From assembly GCA_903893975.1 (NCBI GenBank), contig CAITOL010000029.1, positions 1-60,032 on the forward strand: a stretch of DNA of 60,032 bases, in the 5' to 3' direction. This document shows positions 51,357-60,032 of this stretch, piece by piece. This DNA is from an uncultured Rhodospirillales bacterium (GTDB taxonomy: Bacteria; Pseudomonadota; Alphaproteobacteria; Acetobacterales; Acetobacteraceae). The position numbers and the translations under genes are program-made. Every line of letters starts with the position of its first letter. Position 1 is the stretch's first letter. Below the pieces are notes generated by a model. That model saw only the letters and a list, made by a program, of their open reading frames with translations, ran no database searches and was not told where the DNA came from.

Positions 51357-53231
51357 ATGACCCAGATAAACCGGTATGATGTTGTGGCAATTGGCGGCGG
51401 CCACGCGGGCTGTGAGGCAGCGGCCGCAGCGGCGCGCATGGGCGCCCGCACGGTGCTGCTGACCCACCGCCTGACGACCATCGGCGAAATGTCCTGCAAC
51501 CCCGCCATTGGCGGCATCGGCAAGGGGCATCTGGTGCGCGAGATCGACGCGCTCGATGGGCTGATGGGCCGGGTGGCCGACCAGGCTGGCATCCACTTCA
51601 AGCTGCTCAACCGCAGCAAAGGGCCGGCGGTGCGTGGGCCGCGCGCGCAGTGCGACCGCCGGCTGTATCGGGAAGCGATGCAGGCCGCCCTGGCTGCGCA
51701 GACCAATCTGACCTTGTTGGAAGCGGCGGTGGACGACATCGAACTCGGCACCGATGGGCGGCTCGCCGCGGTGATCTGCGCCGACGGCACCCGCATCGCC
51801 TGCGGCGCTGCCGTGCTGACCGCCGGCACCTTCCTGCGTGGCATGACCCATATCGGCAACACCACCCAGGCCGCTGGGCGGGTGGGGGAGGCGCCGGCAA
51901 TCAAACTGGCCGAAGCGCTGGCGCGGCTGGGCTTGCCGCTCGGCCGCCTGAAAACTGGCACTCCGGCGCGCTTGGATGGCCGGACGATCGACTGGGCATC
52001 GCTGGGGCAGGATTGGGGGGATGCGGTGCCGGAGCCGTTCAGCACCCTCTCTGGGCCGCCAACCAACCGGCAGATCGCCTGCGGCATTACCGCGACCACG
52101 CCGGCAACTCATGCGGTTATTCGGGCCAATTTGCATCGCTCGGCGGTGTATGGCGGCCAGATCGCCGGACGAGGGCCGCGCTACTGCCCGTCGATTGAAG
52201 ACAAGGTGGTGCGCTTCGCCGAGCGGGAGCGGCACCAGATTTTTCTCGAACCTGAGGGGTTGGACGACGATACCGTTTACCCCAACGGCATTTCCACCAG
52301 TCTGGATGAGGACGTGCAGCGCGCCATGCTGGCCACGATCCCCGGTCTGGAGCAGGCGCGCATGATCCGGCCGGGCTACGCGGTGGAATATGACTATGTC
52401 GATCCGCGGGCGCTGTGGCCATCGCTGGCCTTGCGGGCGCTGCCGGGCCTGTATCTAGCCGGGCAGATCAACGGCACCACCGGCTACGAAGAAGCCGGCG
52501 CCCAAGGGCTGATGGCCGGGATCAACGCCGCGCGCTGGTGCGCGGATATGCCGCCGGTCACCCTGGATCGGGCCGAGGCGTATATTGGCGTGCTGATCGA
52601 CGACCTCACCACCCAGGGCGTGACCGAGCCCTATCGGATGTTCACCTCACGTTCAGAATATCGGCTGACGCTGCGGGCGGACAATGCGGATTTGCGCCTG
52701 ACCGGGGCCGGCATGGCTTGGGGCTGCGTCGGGTCCGCGCGGGCCGGCGCATTCCAGCAGCATTCGACGATGTTGGCCGATGCGCTGGCGCGGGCACGCA
52801 GCGAGACGATTACCCCGTCAGCGTTGAAGGCTTTCGGTGCCGAAATTCGCAGCGATGGCCGGAACCGCACGGTGCTGGATTTGCTCGCCCACCCCAAAGT
52901 GTCGGACGACGCGGCGCTCGCGGCGTTTCCGTGGCTTGCGGCCCTCCCACCGCGCGTGGCGGAGCAGTTGCGCACCGAAGCGCTCTATGCCGGCTACCTG
53001 CCGCGGCAGGAGGCGGATATTCGGTCGTATCGCAAGGAAGAGGCGGTGGAGCTGGGTGCGGTGGATTACGCCGCCATTGGCGGGCTTTCGACCGAGTTGC
53101 GCGACAAGCTCGGCCTGGCCCAGCCCGCCTCCCTCGGTGCCGCCGCACGCATTCAGGGCATGACCCCAGCGGCGATGGGCGCATTGGTGGCACATGTTCG
53201 CCGCCGCCAAACCGAGCAACGTTTCACGTGA
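51357..53231 (+). CDS. mnmG: tRNA uridine-34 modification enzyme MnmG
   Basis: A 624-residue FAD-dependent protein. The N-terminus has the dinucleotide-binding motif [19 protein letters not shown]. Family signatures are [38 protein letters not shown] (in part as [19 protein letters not shown]), and [19 protein letters not shown]. Partner of MnmE in wobble uridine modification. Its stop codon (TGA 53229-53231) lies inside a parS palindrome and overlaps the rsmG start, so the palindrome also serves as the coupling site. Confidence 0.97.
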   Translation: MTQINRYDVVAIGGGHAGCEAAAAAARMGARTVLLTHRLTTIGEMSCNPAIGGIGKGHLVREIDALDGLMGRVADQAGIHFKLLNRSKGPAVRGPRAQCDRRLYREAMQAALAAQTNLTLLEAAVDDIELGTDGRLAAVICADGTRIACGAAVLTAGTFLRGMTHIGNTTQAAGRVGEAPAIKLAEALARLGLPLGRLKTGTPARLDGRTIDWASLGQDWGDAVPEPFSTLSGPPTNRQIACGITATTPATHAVIRANLHRSAVYGGQIAGRGPRYCPSIEDKVVRFAERERHQIFLEPEGLDDDTVYPNGISTSLDEDVQRAMLATIPGLEQARMIRPGYAVEYDYVDPRALWPSLALRALPGLYLAGQINGTTGYEEAGAQGLMAGINAARWCADMPPVTLDRAEAYIGVLIDDLTTQGVTEPYRMFTSRSEYRLTLRADNADLRLTGAGMAWGCVGSARAGAFQQHSTMLADALARARSETITPSALKAFGAEIRSDGRNRTVLDLLAHPKVSDDAALAAFPWLAALPPRVAEQLRTEALYAGYLPRQEADIRSYRKEEAVELGAVDYAAIGGLSTELRDKLGLAQPASLGAAARIQGMTPAAMGALVAHVRRRQTEQRFT

Positions 53232-53235
53232 AACA
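53220..53235. promoter_or_regulatory. parS site 1 (ParB binding), one mismatch
   Basis: Matches the 16-base parS consensus TGTTTCACGTGAAACA at 15 positions (first base C instead of T). It spans the mnmG stop and rsmG start codons. The parA and parB genes follow within 1.5 kb, which supports function. Expected to nucleate ParB loading and origin-region segregation. Confidence 0.9.
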
Positions 53236-53842
53236 CTCCTCCGATGCTTCAGGCGGTGTTTCACGTGAAACACTCGCGCGCCTCGAGACCTACGCGGCGC
53301 TGCTGCTCCAGTGGAACCGCACCATCAACCTGATCTCACGCAAGGACGAGGCGGTGCTGTGGGAGCGTCACATCGTAGACAGTTTGGCGCTACTGCCGGT
53401 TCTCCCGCAGGATTTCAGTCACGCCATCGATCTTGGGTCTGGTGGCGGATTGCCGGGGATTGTGCTGGCAATCTGCACCGGCAAGCCGTTTCACCTCGTC
53501 GAATCCGATCAGCGTAAATGTGCCTTTTTGCGCGAGGCCGCGCGGGCCTTGGACGTGCGTGTCACCGTGCACACCGCCCGGATTGAAGCGGTCCAGCTGC
53601 CGGTCGCACCGCTGATCACCGCCCGTGCGCTTGCACCTTTGACCACCTTGCTCTGCTGGAGCCACCGATTATTGGCACCAGATGGGGTTTGTGTGTTTCC
53701 GAAGGGTCGGAGCGTCGATGAAGAATTGACGGCCGCCGCATCCGAGTGGCACATGACGGTGCAGTCCGTTCCCAGCCCAACGGACCACGCCGCCCGCATC
53801 CTCCGAATCAGCGAGATCGAACGTGTCGGCCACGCGACCTGA
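53228..53842 (+). CDS. rsmG: 16S rRNA (guanine-527 N7)-methyltransferase RsmG
   Basis: A 204-residue SAM-dependent methyltransferase (GidB). Motifs are [26 protein letters not shown], the SAM-binding [28 protein letters not shown] and [12 protein letters not shown]. It starts with GTG at 53228, overlapping the mnmG stop as GTGA; codons 1-15 are partly formed by two parS palindromes, encoding VKH and VSRET. Its end overlaps the parA start by 20 bases. Confidence 0.95.
   Translation: MKHSSDASGGVSRETLARLETYAALLLQWNRTINLISRKDEAVLWERHIVDSLALLPVLPQDFSHAIDLGSGGGLPGIVLAICTGKPFHLVESDQRKCAFLREAARALDVRVTVHTARIEAVQLPVAPLITARALAPLTTLLCWSHRLLAPDGVCVFPKGRSVDEELTAAASEWHMTVQSVPSPTDHAARILRISEIERVGHAT
53257..53272. 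promoter_or_regulatory. parS site 2 (ParB binding), perfect match
   Basis: TGTTTCACGTGAAACA, an exact parS consensus, located within rsmG codons 10-15, 37 bases after site 1. Two close sites should raise local ParB loading. Position near parAB and mnmE-mnmG indicates closeness to the chromosomal origin. Confidence 0.95.
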
Positions 53843-54644
53843 ATTTCCGCCCACGCCGTCCCAACCCACGATCTTTGCGATCGCCAATCAGAAAGGCGGG
53901 GTGGGTAAAACCACCACCGCGGTCAATCTGGCCACCGCGCTCGCGGCAACCGGAGAGAGCGTGCTGCTGCTCGATCTCGATCCGCAAGGCAATGCCTCAA
54001 CCGGGCTCGGCATTGACCGAAGCGAGCGTGGTGTTGGCACCTACGCCGTGCTGCTGGACGGTGTTCCGCTGGCCGACGCGCAGCGCCCGTCCGGCATTCC
54101 GAATTTGACGATTGTGCCGGCCGATCAAGACCTAGCTGGCGCTGAAATAGAGCTTGCGACCGCCGATCGACGGGAATTTCGCTTGGCCGACGCGCTCAAA
54201 AACCTGAACGGCTATTCTTACGTACTGATCGACTGCCCACCCAGCCTGGGGTTGCTGACCTTGAATTGCCTGGTCGCGGCCAATGCGGTGCTGGTACCGT
54301 TGCAGTGCGAATTCTTTGCATTAGAGGGGATTAGCCAACTGATCCGTACCATTGAGCGGGTGAAGCAGGCGCTGAATCCCCAGCTGCGGCTGCAAGGGAT
54401 TGTGCTGACCATGTATGACCGCCGCAACAACCTGTCGGATTTGGTGGCGGCGGACGCGCGCAGCTTCTTCGGGCCCACGGTCTACGAAACCATGATCCCG
54501 CGCAATATTCGCATTTCCGAGTCCCCCAGCCATGGCAAACCCGTACTGCTCTACGACTATAAATCCCCCGGCGCCCAAGCCTATGTCAGGCTGGCGCAAG
54601 AAGTCTTGCACCGCGAAGGCGGTAGCCAAAGGAGCGTGGCATGA
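53823..54644 (+). CDS. parA: Chromosome partitioning ATPase ParA
   Basis: A 273-residue Walker-type ATPase. The deviant Walker A is NQKGGVGKTT (residues about 23-32), Walker A' DLDPQGNAST and Walker B VLIDCPPSLGLL. The C-terminal region contains IPRNIRISESPSHGKPVLLYD, typical of chromosomal ParA/Soj. It drives movement of ParB-parS complexes over the nucleoid. The start is a GTG at 53823 inside rsmG; parB overlaps its end by 4 bases. Confidence 0.97.
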   Translation: MSATRPEFPPTPSQPTIFAIANQKGGVGKTTTAVNLATALAATGESVLLLDLDPQGNASTGLGIDRSERGVGTYAVLLDGVPLADAQRPSGIPNLTIVPADQDLAGAEIELATADRREFRLADALKNLNGYSYVLIDCPPSLGLLTLNCLVAANAVLVPLQCEFFALEGISQLIRTIERVKQALNPQLRLQGIVLTMYDRRNNLSDLVAADARSFFGPTVYETMIPRNIRISESPSHGKPVLLYDYKSPGAQAYVRLAQEVLHREGGSQRSVA

Positions 54645-55498
54645 GCGCTAAAGAAGTCGGCCCGCGCCTTGGTCGTGGTCTCGCAGCCTTGCTTGGTGAA
54701 AATACGCCCGTGGCCGCAGGGGCAGGCGCCGGCGGTATCACCGCAATCCCCATCGAGCACCTACAACCCGGCCCGTTCCAACCTCGCGATACTATGGACC
54801 CGTCCGATCTCCAGGATTTGGCGGATTCGATCCGTGCCCGTGGCGTTCTGCAACCGCTCCTAGCCCGACCCCATCCCACCGAGCGTGATCGCTACCAAAT
54901 TATTGCCGGTGAGCGACGTTGGCGAGCGTCACAGCTCGCCGGGTTGCACGAGATACCCGTCTTAGTGCGCCCACTCAGTGACCCGGAGGCTATGGCCGCC
55001 GCACTAGTGGAAAACCTCCAGCGCGCCGACTTGAATGCCATCGAGGAAGCCGAAGGGTATCAGCGGCTGATCGAAGAATTCAACATGACGCAGGAAAAAC
55101 TGGCCGAAGCGGTTGGCAAATCGCGCAGCCATGTCGCCAATACACTGCGGCTCCGCAATCTCCCAGCCCGAGTACAAACCGAAGTCCGAAAAGGCGCACT
55201 AACGGCTGGCCATGCGCGTGCACTACTTACCCTTCCAGATCCCGAAAAAGCCGCTTTGGCAGTCATCGCCGGCGGCTTGAACGTCCGGCAAACCGAAGCT
55301 CTAGGCCAGCGCAAAGCCACCGCCCAGAAGCCGCCGCGCGAACGTGATCCGGAAACCGATGCCCTGGAACATAGTCTATCCGAAGCACTCGGACTAAAGG
55401 TTGAAATCAGCTTTGACGGAAAAGGCGGATCGGTACGGATACATTACCGGTCGCTCGACCAGCTTGATGGCCTAATCGCTCTACTTCAGCCAAGCTAA
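54641..55498 (+). CDS. parB: Chromosome partitioning protein ParB
   Basis: A 285-residue CTPase and parS-binding protein. The N-terminus has the ParA-contact patch RLGRGLAALLGE. The CTP-binding region includes LQPGPFQPR and IIAGERRWRASQLAG with the GERR motif; the DNA-binding helix-turn-helix follows (MTQEKLAEAVGKSRSHVANTL). A C-terminal dimerisation domain (about 240-285) ends the protein. Target parS sites are 1.4 kb upstream inside rsmG. Confidence 0.97.
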   Translation: MSAKEVGPRLGRGLAALLGENTPVAAGAGAGGITAIPIEHLQPGPFQPRDTMDPSDLQDLADSIRARGVLQPLLARPHPTERDRYQIIAGERRWRASQLAGLHEIPVLVRPLSDPEAMAAALVENLQRADLNAIEEAEGYQRLIEEFNMTQEKLAEAVGKSRSHVANTLRLRNLPARVQTEVRKGALTAGHARALLTLPDPEKAALAVIAGGLNVRQTEALGQRKATAQKPPRERDPETDALEHSLSEALGLKVEISFDGKGGSVRIHYRSLDQLDGLIALLQPS

Positions 55499-55540
55499 GC
55501 ACCCCTGGGTCTGCGCCTCACTCACCCAGGGGATCCATGC

Positions 55541-57537
55541 CTAGGCTGCCACGCGGGTTAGTCGCCCCAGCAGACGATCGACAAGCCATTGGGTGAGCGC
55601 GTCTTGGCGGAAGACAATGCCAGTTTGGCCCAAGCTACGCCGACCGATCCGGCCATGAATAACCCTGTCTACATGCGGCAGTTGAAGCGTTACATCGGTA
55701 CCGACCGCACATTCCAAATCGACGGCCAGAAGCATCCCGCCGCGTGAGATATTCACGGCCTGAATGCTCGGCAAATTCATCGTCCCGTGCTCCACCGCTA
55801 CGGTCAGGGACGACGTTGCAATGCGTTCGTAACTGCGCCGCTCATCGCCGCTAGAGCGAATGGCAACCAAAAACTGGTCCACTTCCTCTCGCAAGGTTCC
55901 CGCTTGGTCGCGAACGCCATCCGCCGCTTGGAGTACGGCTCGGCCCGCCGCGCCGGAGGTGTGGGCAATACCAGACAGGCTCTGCATTGCCTGCGTTGCG
56001 CGAGAGGTCGCTGTGGACGCACTTTGCACCGCCGAGGCGATGTCGCGAGACGTCTCGCTCTGCTGCGCGATCGCCCCGGAGATCTCATCCGTAGCATCGC
56101 GAACCCTACCAATAGCGCCGTTGACCCCGCCAATCGCCTCACTGGCCTCATGCGTCGAGTTACGCACGGCGGCAATACGCTGGGTCACCTCCTCGGTGGC
56201 GCGTCGGGTTTGCGCGGCCAGGGCTTTCACCTCCCCAGCCACGACAGCAAACCCCTTACCCGCCTCCCCCGCACGTGCGGCCTCGATCGTCGCATTCAGT
56301 GCCAATAGATTCGTGTGGCCAGCGATGTCGGAGATCAATCCAACAACGTTACCGATCTCATCGGCCGCCGTGACCAACTCCGAAACCATACGGTCCGAGC
56401 GATTGGCAGCCTCGACAGCAGTATCAATGGCGCTGGTGACATCATGCACACGCCGGGAAATCTCGGCGGCATTGGCCGCCATTTCTTCCGCCGCTGCCGC
56501 CACGGTGGCAAGATTGCTGGTCGCCTCACTGGCATCCCCAACGGTGGCTTCAGCTTGTTCCAGCGTTGCGGCAGCAGAGGCGGCCATGGTTTCCGCTGAC
56601 GTGCGCATCCCATCCGCGGCTTGGCCGAGCATACCCATAACGCCGACAATCGAATTGCCAAATTCCTGCGTATGCTGATCCATCGCCGCATGCCGGCGCG
56701 CTTGCACGGCCCGGGCTTGATCCGCTTCCTGCGCCAGGCGGCCACGCTCCAGTAAACCTTCCTGCAACACCCGAAGTGCCCGGCCGAGAGCACCAAATTC
56801 GTCGCCACGTTCAGTGCCGGGCACTGCGATATCTAACGCGCCCGACGCTAACCCCTCCGTCACCGCCGTCAAAGCACGGGTTGGCCCAGCAATGCTGCGA
56901 CCCAACGCCCAAATCAATAGTCCAACGCAAAACCCGACGAGCAGTGCCAGTCCCGCTAACGCAAGCGCTACGTTCCGACGAGCCAAAGCGAGGTCGTCGA
57001 CATACACGCCAGTACCAATAACCCACTGCCACGGCGTGTAGCCAACCACATAGGACAACTTGGGCACCGGTTGTTCTGATCCAGGCCGCGGCCACAGGTA
57101 GTCGACGACGCCTTGCTGGTGATCGCGCACCATCCGAGCAAATTCCACAAACAGGTGTTTGCCGTTTGGGTCCGCCATCGCACCGACATTCTTGCCCTCA
57201 AGCTCCGGCTTAATGGGATGCATCAACATGACTGGGGCCATATCGTTCACCCAGACGTATTCCTCCCCTGATACCGCAACGCCCGTAGCGCATTCAGGGC
57301 TGATCTCTGCGCCTCCGCCTCCGTGATATGTCCGGCCTTGGCATCTGCCGCGTATCCAGCGACGATGGAGGTCGCACTCGCCGCGACGGCACGCAACATC
57401 TCAACGCGAGCCTGCTCGATCCTCTGCGATTCAACAACATAAGAGACCCCGCCGAGTACCGCCAAAGACAGCAAAGCGGCAATCGTCGCCAAATGCAGCC
57501 TCCACGAAACTGGTAACCTGGATAGATTGATTGGCAT
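55541..57537 (-). pseudogene. Methyl-accepting chemotaxis protein with C-terminal PilZ domain, frameshifted
   Basis: Two adjacent frames form one chemoreceptor of about 665 residues. The first (57247-57537) has a signal/TM1 helix and the start of a single Cache domain ending LRALRYQG. The second (55541-57250 and slightly upstream) resumes at EEYVWVNDM with [30 protein letters not shown]2, HAMP, the MCP signalling hairpin ([17 protein letters not shown]) and a PilZ domain with RxxxR (RSYER) and NxSxxG (NISRGG), so c-di-GMP binding is likely. The join needs one extra base at a four-C run (57265-57268). It is a real frameshift or a sequencing error at the homopolymer. The layout resembles Azospirillum Tlp1. 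Confidence 0.85.
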
Positions 57538-58097
57538 GATCGAGGGAACTCCGTGGCGATATATGCACCATTATCACCCAGCGACGTTGCCAGATCGTGA
57601 ATCTGGCTCGCATTCAATCCGATTACGGCCACCGATAATGATCGCTAGGGCCGTTGCTAATCTGAGCTCACTTTCCCACCGTACCTAGCTGATCGCGAGT
57701 GCGATGACCGAAGTTGTCGTCCAGCTACTGAATCTGTCACACATCCCCGAGCTTTTGTATGTTGACCGCATTCACGCGAGACCCACTGCACCATTCGTTG
57801 ATCAGGACGCGAGCCCGGATCAATCGGCCGTCGCGATCGGTATCATACGCATCCTATCCTCACAGAAGGCGACATCTCGAGACCAGCCAAACGATCTGCG
57901 CCATTACCCCGCGCCTCCGGAAAACGGGGGAAAATAGGGCTCGTGAGCCTAGGGCGAGGCAAAATTCTCCAATAAGATATGCATTTAAGGTATATCAGAC
58001 ATCTTTTTTGTAGAAAAAATCGCTATTTTCGAGGTTTCGTCTCTTTTTTTGTATGTTTCAACGCATACCATCGCGTGACACGCGAAGTCTTGCAAAT

Positions 58098-58126
58098 TGG
58101 GTCAATTCTCACGCCACTTTGACCCA
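58098..58126. promoter_or_regulatory. Inverted repeat, candidate operator
   Basis: Perfect 8-base arms TGGGTCAA and TTGACCCA with a 13-base spacer, about 235 bases upstream of the secreted-protein start. The half-site spacing of about two helical turns fits a dimeric regulator. No regulator gene is adjacent. Confidence 0.4.
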
Positions 58127-58327
58127 TTCATCTCCGAAAACCTATAAATCTCATGGGGTGATACACTCCCGTTTTGCTTTACATTAACTTGCAAAGTGCA
58201 TTCTCCGACTGTCTCCGATCAACAAGTTATAGTTCATTAGTTGAATATACATATTTTAGACATATGTTTTCCGGGTTTTAACCACCAAATTCAGTCAATA
58301 TCTCATTCATAACGTTGTCTCTTCTTA

Positions 58328-58349
58328 CCGTCAGATAATACCCTGACGG
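58328..58349 (+). promoter_or_regulatory. Leader hairpin touching the ribosome binding site
   Basis: CCGTCAG and CTGACGG form a perfect 7-base stem with an 8-base loop. The 3' arm covers the first bases of the GGAG ribosome binding site (58348-58351) of the following gene, so the stem could limit translation initiation. Confidence 0.4.
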
Positions 58350-58358
58350 AGACGGGAA

Positions 58359-60032
58359 ATGACTACTTCAACCGTCGCTACGAATATCGTTGCGGACCCA
58401 ACATTGTCGGCGAAAATGGCCTTCGGCAATGGCACCATCACCAACAACCAGCCTGCCATGTATGCGGCCCTGCCCAGCCTCCCCGGCACCCAATCCGCCT
58501 GGTCCGTGGTGCAGTGGCACAAGGCGCAGTATCTGGACCCGAGCCAGACCCTGATCGCGCCGACTGATGCTGGGGCCAACGGTCTCGGCAATGCGCTCTA
58601 TGGCTGGGAGACGGCGGACGGGAATACCAGCCTGCAGATCTTCGGCGCCACCGATGACAGCGATGTCTACCATCTGCAATCCAGCAACGGTGTGCTGACC
58701 CCGGCTGGCGGCAGCAACCTGTTCCTGCAAACCGCCGTCGCTCCCAATACCACTTTCGCCAACACCCTGATCTACAGCATGCAGGCGCGGATTTCCGATG
58801 CGGCCGTGGCCTATACCGTGCCGTCTGCCGCCATTACCGGCGTCGTGCAGGCGGTGGCCTTCACCGGCTTCACCGTCGCCTTCAACGCCATCGGCTCGGC
58901 AAGTTATGATGCCAGCCTGCCGACCTATAACGCGTTCCTGCAAATCGAACTCGCCGGATCGCGCGGCGAGGGCACGTATCGCGGCGGGTGCATGGAAGCC
59001 AACGGCAACGTCCAGCTATGCGACACCACCTTGCTGCCGCAGAACAGCCTGCTGCCGTTCCAGGCCAGCGATGGCGGCCTGACCACCGAAACCTACAATC
59101 TCAACGCCTATCTCGCCGATATGGTGGCGCAAAGCTGGACCCTCAGCAGCGCCAATGGCCCGCAGGCCTTCACCATGGTGGCGGCGGCTCAAAACCTGGC
59201 GAACTGGACCCTCGGCAGCGTTTATGTCGGCTTGGAGACCCAGAATGCCGGCACCGACGGCGTGGTGCAGGGCAGCGACACGATCGGCCTCGATATCGGC
59301 CATGTCGCGCTGACCGCGCTTCCGGCCGGCAGTTCGGCCGTCGCCCCCGCACCGGCCCATATCAGCGCCAACTACAACATCACCCGTCAGGATGATGGCA
59401 CCACCGTGATCGCCGATCCCCGCTCTGGCGCGGTGCTGACCACTTTGGCCGCCGGCACCCCCAGCTACCAGTTTGACGACGCCAGCTTCTGCCTCAACCT
59501 CGCCGCCGCCCAGACCGCCGGGTTGAACCCAGCTTTGCTGCGCGACTACGATGGCAACAACCTCGGCGCACCCGCCGGCTGGCAGTTAATGGGCGTGGCC
59601 GATGTCACCAGCAACGGCGCCGCAAGCTACATTCTCACCAACCCCAGCATTTCCCGCTGGGCCGAGGTGCAGCCGACCGCCAATGGCAGCATCGACATGA
59701 CCAGCTACGGCGCCGGGGGTGCCACCCGCGTGGTCGGCATTTACATCGACCCCTACGTCGCCGCGGGCATCGACGTTCGCTTCGGCCCGTATGACAGCCA
59801 GGCGCGCTTCCAGAATGACCTCGCCGCCAATGATTTGCGGCTGCTCGGCTCCGGCAATTACGACAATTCAGGCTTCAAAGATTGCTGGTTCAAGGTCATG
59901 ACCGGCGATACCAACCGGTGGTGTACCCTGACGTCTGGAAATTCAGTTTGCGGCCTGGGCGGTGTAGGCGTTCCAACGACCAAGAAGGAACCCCACACGA
60001 TGCCTGACACCCACGATAGGATCATCGACGAG
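58359..60032 (+). CDS. Large secreted/repeat protein with VCBS/FG-GAP-like repeats (partial, probably interrupted)
   Basis: Open from an ATG at 58359 (GGAG site upstream) to the right edge, at least 558 codons. There is no Sec signal; composition is rich in Ala, Gly, Asn, Thr and Asp with very few Lys, as in proteins secreted by type I systems. The first 320 residues are beta-rich and unrecognised. From about residue 400 there are degenerate FG-GAP/VCBS-like units (WQLMGVADVTSNGAASYIL and LLGSGNYDNSGFKDCWF). The second unit breaks off at about 59920, where the sequence changes character; the remaining frame may be read into a mobile element. Function unknown; adhesin or extracellular enzyme possible. 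Confidence 0.6.
   Translation, partial: MTTSTVATNIVADPTLSAKMAFGNGTITNNQPAMYAALPSLPGTQSAWSVVQWHKAQYLDPSQTLIAPTDAGANGLGNALYGWETADGNTSLQIFGATDDSDVYHLQSSNGVLTPAGGSNLFLQTAVAPNTTFANTLIYSMQARISDAAVAYTVPSAAITGVVQAVAFTGFTVAFNAIGSASYDASLPTYNAFLQIELAGSRGEGTYRGGCMEANGNVQLCDTTLLPQNSLLPFQASDGGLTTETYNLNAYLADMVAQSWTLSSANGPQAFTMVAAAQNLANWTLGSVYVGLETQNAGTDGVVQGSDTIGLDIGHVALTALPAGSSAVAPAPAHISANYNITRQDDGTTVIADPRSGAVLTTLAAGTPSYQFDDASFCLNLAAAQTAGLNPALLRDYDGNNLGAPAGWQLMGVADVTSNGAASYILTNPSISRWAEVQPTANGSIDMTSYGAGGATRVVGIYIDPYVAAGIDVRFGPYDSQARFQNDLAANDLRLLGSGNYDNSGFKDCWFKVMTGDTNRWCTLTSGNSVCGLGGVGVPTTKKEPHTMPDTHDRIIDE
59921..60032 (+). mobile_element. Possible left end of an insertion sequence (partial)
   Basis: After the truncated FG-GAP-like repeat, the sequence GGTGTACCCTGACG looks like a transposon terminus. 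An ATG at 60000 with an AAGGA site 10 bases upstream follows, beginning MPDTHDRIIDE. That layout (terminus, short leader, start codon about 75 bases in) is usual for an insertion sequence. The family cannot be fixed from 11 codons. It could also simply be the next gene. Confidence 0.35.

Larger units (their letters stand above)
57538..58358. other. Long intergenic region, AT-rich in its right half
   Basis: About 820 bases with no convincing gene. The left part (to about 57950) has average composition and only short unsupported frames. The right part (about 57960-58330) is clearly AT-richer than the rest of the window and holds several T- and A-runs, one inverted repeat (58098-58126) and the leader hairpin of the next gene. 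It is probably a regulatory region of the secreted-protein gene, possibly acquired with it. Confidence 0.6.

Noticed and set aside
52415-53227. Upstream extension of the rsmG frame inside mnmG
   Set aside because: The extra 271 codons are an alternative frame of mnmG; the GTG at 53228 gives the normal RsmG length and couples to the mnmG stop.
57704-57937. A 77-codon frame in the long intergenic region
   Set aside because: No ribosome binding site, no recognisable motif and no hydrophobic or charged pattern that suggests a protein.
1-60032. tRNA, rRNA and CRISPR arrays
   Set aside because: Intergenic gaps were read for tRNA-like cloverleaf sequence and for regularly spaced direct repeats; none was seen.

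Overview
The window is GC-rich (about 65 percent by eye), densely packed chromosomal DNA of an alphaproteobacterium, most likely Acetobacteraceae or a related Rhodospirillales lineage. The placement is inferred from a hopanoid transporter (hpnN), a complete ccoNOQP-ccoGHIS set for cbb3 oxidase, a CycM-type membrane-anchored cytochrome c, a HisN-type histidinol phosphatase, and the mnmE-mnmG-rsmG-parA-parB block with parS sites. That block in alphaproteobacteria normally lies close to the replication origin. No tRNA, rRNA or CRISPR array was seen.

Layout. 1-16 kb: a family-5 solute-binding protein (cut by the left edge), a polytopic membrane protein, cytochrome c plus hisN, kdsB, pheA, a TumE/TumA-like toxin-antitoxin pair, an envelope pair (BepA-like M48 protease plus DsbA-like thioredoxin-fold protein), a divergent and apparently non-canonical gamma-glutamyltransferase-like lipoprotein, an aminotransferase, and an operon of a second family-5 binding protein with two tandemly duplicated M20 amidohydrolases. 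16.2-17.4 kb: an IS630-family element whose transposase is split by an in-frame amber codon. 17.4-25.9 kb: xthA, then a LacI-regulated sugar or glycoside operon (binding protein, two permeases, ATPase, GH63-type hydrolase) and a MetE-like methyltransferase. 26-37.7 kb: hpnN coupled to a GH42-like secreted protein, a nitroreductase and Nfu, a DUF3108 protein, an MFS exporter, a DUF2461 protein, a double cold-shock-domain protein, a creatininase-family amidohydrolase and aldose 1-epimerase.

37.7-46.6 kb: the high-affinity cbb3 oxidase locus, all on the minus strand in the order small membrane gene, ccoN, ccoO, ccoQ, ccoP, ccoG, ccoH, ccoI, ccoS. A perfect FNR/FixK box lies upstream, between this operon and a divergent UreH/TauE-like membrane gene that is probably involved in metal supply. 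46.6-49.5 kb: a CoA-transferase coupled to a cysteine version of a glycine/betaine reductase B-like protein, then a TSUP permease. 49.7-55.5 kb: a ferredoxin-like protein, mnmE, mnmG, rsmG, parA and parB, with two parS sites inside the mnmG/rsmG junction. 55.5-57.5 kb: a Cache-HAMP-MCP-PilZ chemoreceptor broken by a one-base frameshift. 57.5-60 kb: a long AT-richer intergenic region, then a large VCBS/FG-GAP-like, probably secreted protein that seems to be interrupted near the right edge by another mobile element.

The most unusual items are the uncharacterised 70-residue membrane protein that opens the cbb3 operon, the gamma-glutamyltransferase-like lipoprotein lacking expected active-site residues, the Cys-for-Sec GrdB-like protein paired with a CoA-transferase, the hpnN-glycosidase coupling, and a family of paired AT-rich palindromic modules between genes. 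All functional statements rest on reading the sequence and on knowledge of protein families; no database search was run.
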